Below, in pieces: positions 6,054 through 7,979 of a stretch of DNA of 7,979 nt; the first letter of the stretch is position 1; each line of letters starts with the position of its first letter. Under the pieces are notes generated by a model. That model worked only from the letters and a program-made list of their open reading frames with translations. It searched no databases and was not told the DNA's origin. The position numbers were made by a program, and so were the translations under genes. The DNA comes from NORP309 sp045107085. Its GTDB lineage: Bacteria; Pseudomonadota; Gammaproteobacteria; Xanthomonadales; Marinicellaceae. Where the stretch lies: NCBI GenBank assembly GCA_045107085.1, contig JBGCFT010000084.1, positions 1 to 7,979 on the forward strand, in the 5' to 3' direction.

Positions 6054-6144
6054 TTATTGGAGGGTGCGTAGCCCTTTTACTCGCTCGTTCTTTCTGTAAC
6101 CATAATTAATAAACATACTCCAGAAAGAATTCACACCCTAATAA
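6054..6144. repeat. Inverted-repeat element, about 90 bp
   Basis: The outer arms are TTATT-(GG)-AGGGTG (6054-6066) against CACCCT-AATAA (6134-6144). The inner arms are TTCTTTCTG (6088-6096) against CAGAAAGAA (6121-6129), a perfect 9-bp stem around a 24-nt AT-rich loop. The left side holds an extra 21 nt, against 4 nt on the right, so the structure is asymmetric. It differs from the other two repeat types and encodes nothing visible. Confidence 0.55.
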
Positions 6145-6156
6145 CACTAAGATAAT

Positions 6157-6189
6157 AAAAAAAATCTCAAAAGGCTAATGACCTCTTGA
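6157..6189 (-). terminator. Rho-independent terminator of the luxR-type/DUF4199 operon
   Basis: Read on the minus strand, TCAAGAGG (6189-6182) pairs with CCTTTTGA (6174-6167) through 8 bp including one G-U. The loop is 7 nt. A G-A and then eight consecutive T (6164-6157) follow. It begins 16 nt past the DUF4199 stop codon. Confidence 0.8.
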
Positions 6190-6205
6190 AATTATACAAT
6201 GAAAT

Positions 6206-6721
6206 TTATATCTTTCTTCTTTTTTTTGTTCTTAATAACAAAGCACTGATAATCGTAATAATTATGCCAACTGGCAATATTTCAATGAGTGTGATGGCAA
6301 CTCTAAAGAAGAAATTTTCATATTGTTTTGCAAAACCACTCATTTCTTTTATGGCAGCATTTACTTCTACTTCGGGTGTTCCTTTGCTTCTTAAACTTTC
6401 AATATATGTGTCTTGATAGGCTTGTATGAAATTGCTACCCACATTATTGTAATAGACTTCCCAGGATACCACATAAAAGAAACACGCAATAAGCGTCACA
6501 AGCATTCCCACCTGAAAGGCTTTGCTAAAGTTAATAATGCCACCTAAATTTTTATCTCGGTGTTGTTTGATGGCAATAAAAGTAAACGAAAAGCCCACTA
6601 TCATTATTAAATAACCCAACCATTCGCTCGAATGGCTTTGTGCCATCCAAAGTAAAAATGAAGAGGTTCCAATAATCAAAATTGAAGCCATTAAACCGTA
6701 TATTAAAACTATTTTTTTCAT
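6206..6721 (-). CDS. DUF4199-type membrane protein
   Basis: This 171-residue protein has four predicted membrane helices (about residues 4-27, 34-52, 71-87 and 139-163). The layout and the signature GGIINFSKAFQVGMLVTLIA followed by YVVSWEVYYN match DUF4199 proteins. These are of unknown function and usually sit in the inner membrane. The region between helices 3 and 4 (about 90-135) is polar and probably forms an exposed loop. ATG 6721 was chosen over the in-frame TTG at 6727 because AAGG (6732-6729) is 7 nt before the ATG and only 1 nt before the TTG. Its N-terminus, MKKIVLIYGL, resembles that of the neighbouring regulator. It lies 84 nt downstream of the regulator on the same strand and ends at a good terminator, so they are probably one transcript. 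Confidence 0.83.
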   Translation of the reverse strand: MKKIVLIYGLMASILIIGTSSFLLWMAQSHSSEWLGYLIMIVGFSFTFIAIKQHRDKNLGGIINFSKAFQVGMLVTLIACFFYVVSWEVYYNNVGSNFIQAYQDTYIESLRSKGTPEVEVNAAIKEMSGFAKQYENFFFRVAITLIEILPVGIIITIISALLLRTKKRRKI

Positions 6722-6728
6722 AACCAAA

Positions 6729-6732
6729 CCTT
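6729..6732 (-). promoter_or_regulatory. Ribosome binding site of the DUF4199 gene
   Basis: AAGG on the minus strand, within A-rich sequence and 7 nt before ATG 6721. It decides the start against the TTG six bases further upstream. Confidence 0.6.
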
Positions 6733-6782
6733 TTTTAGAGTTGTAAGAAGCTCTTAAGTGTATGTATTTAAATCAAAATTAC

Positions 6783-6800
6783 ATCACCTGAAAGGGTGAT
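6783..6800. other. Small hairpin between the regulator and the DUF4199 gene
   Basis: ATCACC (6783-6788) and GGTGAT (6795-6800) form a 6-bp perfect stem with a 6-nt loop, 5 nt after the regulator's stop codon. No T-run follows on the minus strand, so at most it is a weak attenuator or stabilises the mRNA end. A protein-binding palindrome is also possible. Confidence 0.4.
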
Positions 6801-6805
6801 TTTGT

Positions 6806-7225
6806 TCATCTTTCGAAGATATTTAAGGATTTTAACTTTTCTATGGCCAAAATTCGGTTACTCACATCTAATTTAGAGTAAGAATTTTTAATATGGGTTT
6901 TAACCGTGTTAATCGAAATAAATAACCTATCCGCTATTATTTGATTAGAATGGCCTTTGACCATTTCTTGCAAGACTTGAAGTTCTCTGTTTGACAAACC
7001 CAAACTTGTGATGGCTTGATGATTGGTTTCGAAAGGTTGTGAACGCTGATTGCGATTGACCAACTTATTGCCCAGCCAAATACCAAGTAGACAAAACGTA
7101 ACGGCAATACATAAAACATAAAACTCCCAACTAATGTCCTTGATTAACCATTTATATTCAATGGATTTCAAAACAAAAGCCAGAACAGCCAAAGATATCC
7201 CATATATAATTACTGTATTCTTCAT
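6806..7225 (-). CDS. Membrane-anchored LuxR-type transcriptional regulator
   Basis: This is a 139-residue protein with two hydrophobic helices (about 5-19 and 33-52), a short polar linker (53-75), and a C-terminal LuxR/GerE helix-turn-helix (about 77-135). The last shows LSNRELQVLQEMVKGHSNQI followed by IADRLFISINTVKTHIKNSY and SKLDVSNR, the canonical pattern. There is no receiver or ligand-binding domain, so the DNA-binding domain is probably tethered to the inner membrane and takes its signal through the membrane part or a partner. ATG 7225 was preferred to the in-frame TTG at 7267. The ATG fits the N-terminus shared with the DUF4199 protein (MKNTVIIYG against MKKIVLIYG), and a promoter lies between the two candidates. 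It has no Shine-Dalgarno site. LuxR-type gene first, DUF4199 gene second suggests a regulator with a membrane partner or target. Confidence 0.88.
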   Translation of the reverse strand: MKNTVIIYGISLAVLAFVLKSIEYKWLIKDISWEFYVLCIAVTFCLLGIWLGNKLVNRNQRSQPFETNHQAITSLGLSNRELQVLQEMVKGHSNQIIADRLFISINTVKTHIKNSYSKLDVSNRILAIEKLKSLNIFER

Positions 7226-7231
7226 GATTTT

Positions 7232-7261
7232 ATTATAATCGAAAAATTTTAAATATTTCAA
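7232..7261 (-). promoter_or_regulatory. Sigma70-like promoter of the LuxR-type gene, leaderless arrangement
   Basis: On the minus strand, TTGAAA (7261-7256) and a perfect TATAAT (7237-7232) are separated by 18 nt. The -10 ends 6 nt before ATG 7225, so transcription would begin at or within a base or two of the start codon. This fits the lack of a Shine-Dalgarno site. AT-rich context lowers certainty. Confidence 0.5.
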
Positions 7262-7284
7262 GATCAATAAACTTTTTACTTTGA

Positions 7285-7348
7285 AGAGAAAGAAACGGGA
7301 CGAGAAAGAAACGGGTCGAGAAAGAAACGGGTCGAGAACGAAACGGGT
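7285..7348 (+). repeat. Four tandem 16-bp repeats
   Basis: The unit is CGAGAAAGAAACGGGT. Copies are at 7285-7300 (three differences, two at the first positions and one at the last), 7301-7316 and 7317-7332 (both exact) and 7333-7348 (one A to C change). CAGGTC follows directly. The array lies 23 nt upstream of the -35 of the LuxR-type gene's promoter and is far more G-rich on this strand than its surroundings. There are no spacers between units. Confidence 0.9.
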
Positions 7349-7427
7349 CAGGTCAATTGTTCATGATTCAAAATATAAAGACTTAAGAATAATAGGAGTT
7401 AATGCCCTTTTTTGAATTGATTTATTG

Positions 7428-7847
7428 CTAGCTATTTCGTTCCTTACTAATAAAATTCTCAACTATAAAATACCACAAACCAATCACTGAAAAAACACCA
7501 ATTGAGGTTGGGATTAAATTCCAAAAGAACTTTTGAAAAGCATAAAGACTGAGATAATAACCCCAATAAAATGACTCAACTAAATAACACAGAAATATGA
7601 ACCCAAATGCAAAGACTACTACAAGCCAAATAGGGAATCTAAAATATTTAATGGGTATAATTAAAAAAATGGTAAGAGACAAAGCAAAAATAAATACGTC
7701 ATACATTTTTAAATATATTGTTACATAATGAGGAATATTCATATCCCAATGGCTTAACATTCCATTGATTGGGCCTAAATAATCGCCTATTATTAAACCG
7801 AGAATACCAGAAATGAGTATTATTAGAAATTTATATGTGGTTTTCAT
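7428..7847 (-). CDS. Unrecognised four-helix membrane protein
   Basis: This 139-residue hydrophobic protein has four predicted membrane helices at about residues 6-26, 47-68, 72-90 and 112-130. It begins with a basic MKTTYK and ends in the charged tail SKERNS. A polar loop rich in aromatic residues (SHWDMNIPHYVTIYLK, about 32-47) separates helices 1 and 2. I recognise no family or catalytic motif. ATG 7847 is the only sensible start; upstream there is no strong ribosome binding site (GTAGATA just before the ATG is weak). It is on the same strand as the LuxR-type gene but about 200 nt upstream of it, with the tandem repeats and a separate promoter between, so it is likely an independent unit. 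No clear terminator was seen after its stop. Confidence 0.72.
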   Translation of the reverse strand: MKTTYKFLIILISGILGLIIGDYLGPINGMLSHWDMNIPHYVTIYLKMYDVFIFALSLTIFLIIPIKYFRFPIWLVVVFAFGFIFLCYLVESFYWGYYLSLYAFQKFFWNLIPTSIGVFSVIGLWYFIVENFISKERNS

Positions 7848-7889
7848 TATCTACTGTTTATTATCCAATTAGTATTATCATTGGGATAA

Positions 7890-7979
7890 ATGCTTGATAT
7901 TCAATCATTCAAATTAGATCATTTTTACTCGATGTCAGATGGAATTTTATTTTATGATCACAATTATGTAATGGAGATG
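7890..7979 (+). CDS. Possible start of a plus-strand gene, cut by the right edge
   Basis: An open frame starts at ATG 7890, directly after an in-frame TAA at 7887-7889, and runs 30 codons to the window end without a stop. It begins MLDIQSFKLDHFYSMSDGIL and continues FYDHNYVMEM. GGGA at 7883-7886 lies only 3 nt before the ATG, closer than usual. The frame is divergent from the four-helix protein, with 42 nt between starts that would have to hold both promoters. The fragment is too short for family assignment, and a chance ORF cannot be excluded. Confidence 0.4.
   Translation, partial: MLDIQSFKLDHFYSMSDGILFYDHNYVMEM

Larger units (their letters stand above)
5774..6156. other. Gene-free spacer between convergent operons
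   Basis: No ORF with a ribosome binding site or recognisable protein was found on either strand. The stretch is largely made of the three palindromic structures at 5781-5866, 5958-5995 and 6054-6144, plus AT-rich filler. Together they separate the PmbA-like gene (+) from the DUF4199 gene (-). Confidence 0.7.

Noticed and set aside
6186..6416. Plus-strand 76-codon frame opposite the DUF4199 gene
   Set aside because: It overlaps the 3' end of a recognisable minus-strand gene, and its hydrophobic look is the complement of membrane-helix codons.
7226..7267. TTG start giving 14 more residues to the LuxR-type regulator
   Set aside because: It has no ribosome binding site, would put the promoter inside the gene, and breaks the N-terminal likeness with the DUF4199 protein.
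7285..7348. Tandem repeats as a CRISPR array
   Set aside because: The units are 16 bp and directly abut with no spacers, and no cas genes are present.
7391..7430. AGGAG followed by ATG at 7401, encoding a 9-residue peptide on the plus strand
   Set aside because: The frame ends after nine codons inside the end of the opposite-strand gene. Nothing else supports it.

Overview
The window is AT-rich chromosomal DNA. It most resembles a low-GC gammaproteobacterium (Marinicella-like is a guess from memory). The basis is the tricorn-type S41 peptidase tail, the TldD/PmbA pair, and two dispersed palindromic repeat types of the 'CGTCATTGCGA...' and 'GTAGGTTGG...CCAACCTAC' kinds often seen between genes in such genomes. 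No tRNA, rRNA, CRISPR array, complete insertion sequence or phage gene was seen.

Region 1 (1-2798, all + strand) is a tight run of genes. It holds the C-terminal end of an S41/tricorn-like serine peptidase cut by the window edge, a TTG-started VOC/glyoxalase-fold protein, and a 57-residue two-helix membrane protein. These are followed by an unrecognised ~100-residue protein, a 63-residue two-helix membrane protein, a diverged paralogue of the unrecognised protein, and an alpha/beta-hydrolase lipoprotein. Gaps are only 1-24 nt, so co-transcription is likely. Positions 824-1825 look like two successive units of 'small two-helix membrane protein + HWK/DHH-motif protein', the best candidate here for something undescribed.

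Region 2 (2799-5773, + strand) starts with a spacer holding a 90-bp palindromic repeat and a possible promoter. A translationally coupled TldD-like/PmbA(TldE)-like pair follows, probably the two subunits of a cytosolic metalloprotease. The first carries the HExxxH zinc motif and the second lacks it.

Region 3 (5774-6205) has no gene. It lies between convergent operons and holds three unrelated inverted-repeat structures, plus the terminator of the minus-strand genes.

Region 4 (6206-7979) is mainly on the minus strand. A small LuxR-type regulator with two N-terminal membrane helices precedes a DUF4199-type membrane protein, and the two probably form a regulatory unit. Upstream of the regulator lie a good sigma70-like promoter placed for a leaderless transcript and four tandem 16-bp repeats. 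Beyond these are an unrecognised four-helix membrane protein (minus) and, at the right edge, the start of a possible divergent plus-strand gene.

Family assignments come from recognising motifs by eye. No database search was possible.
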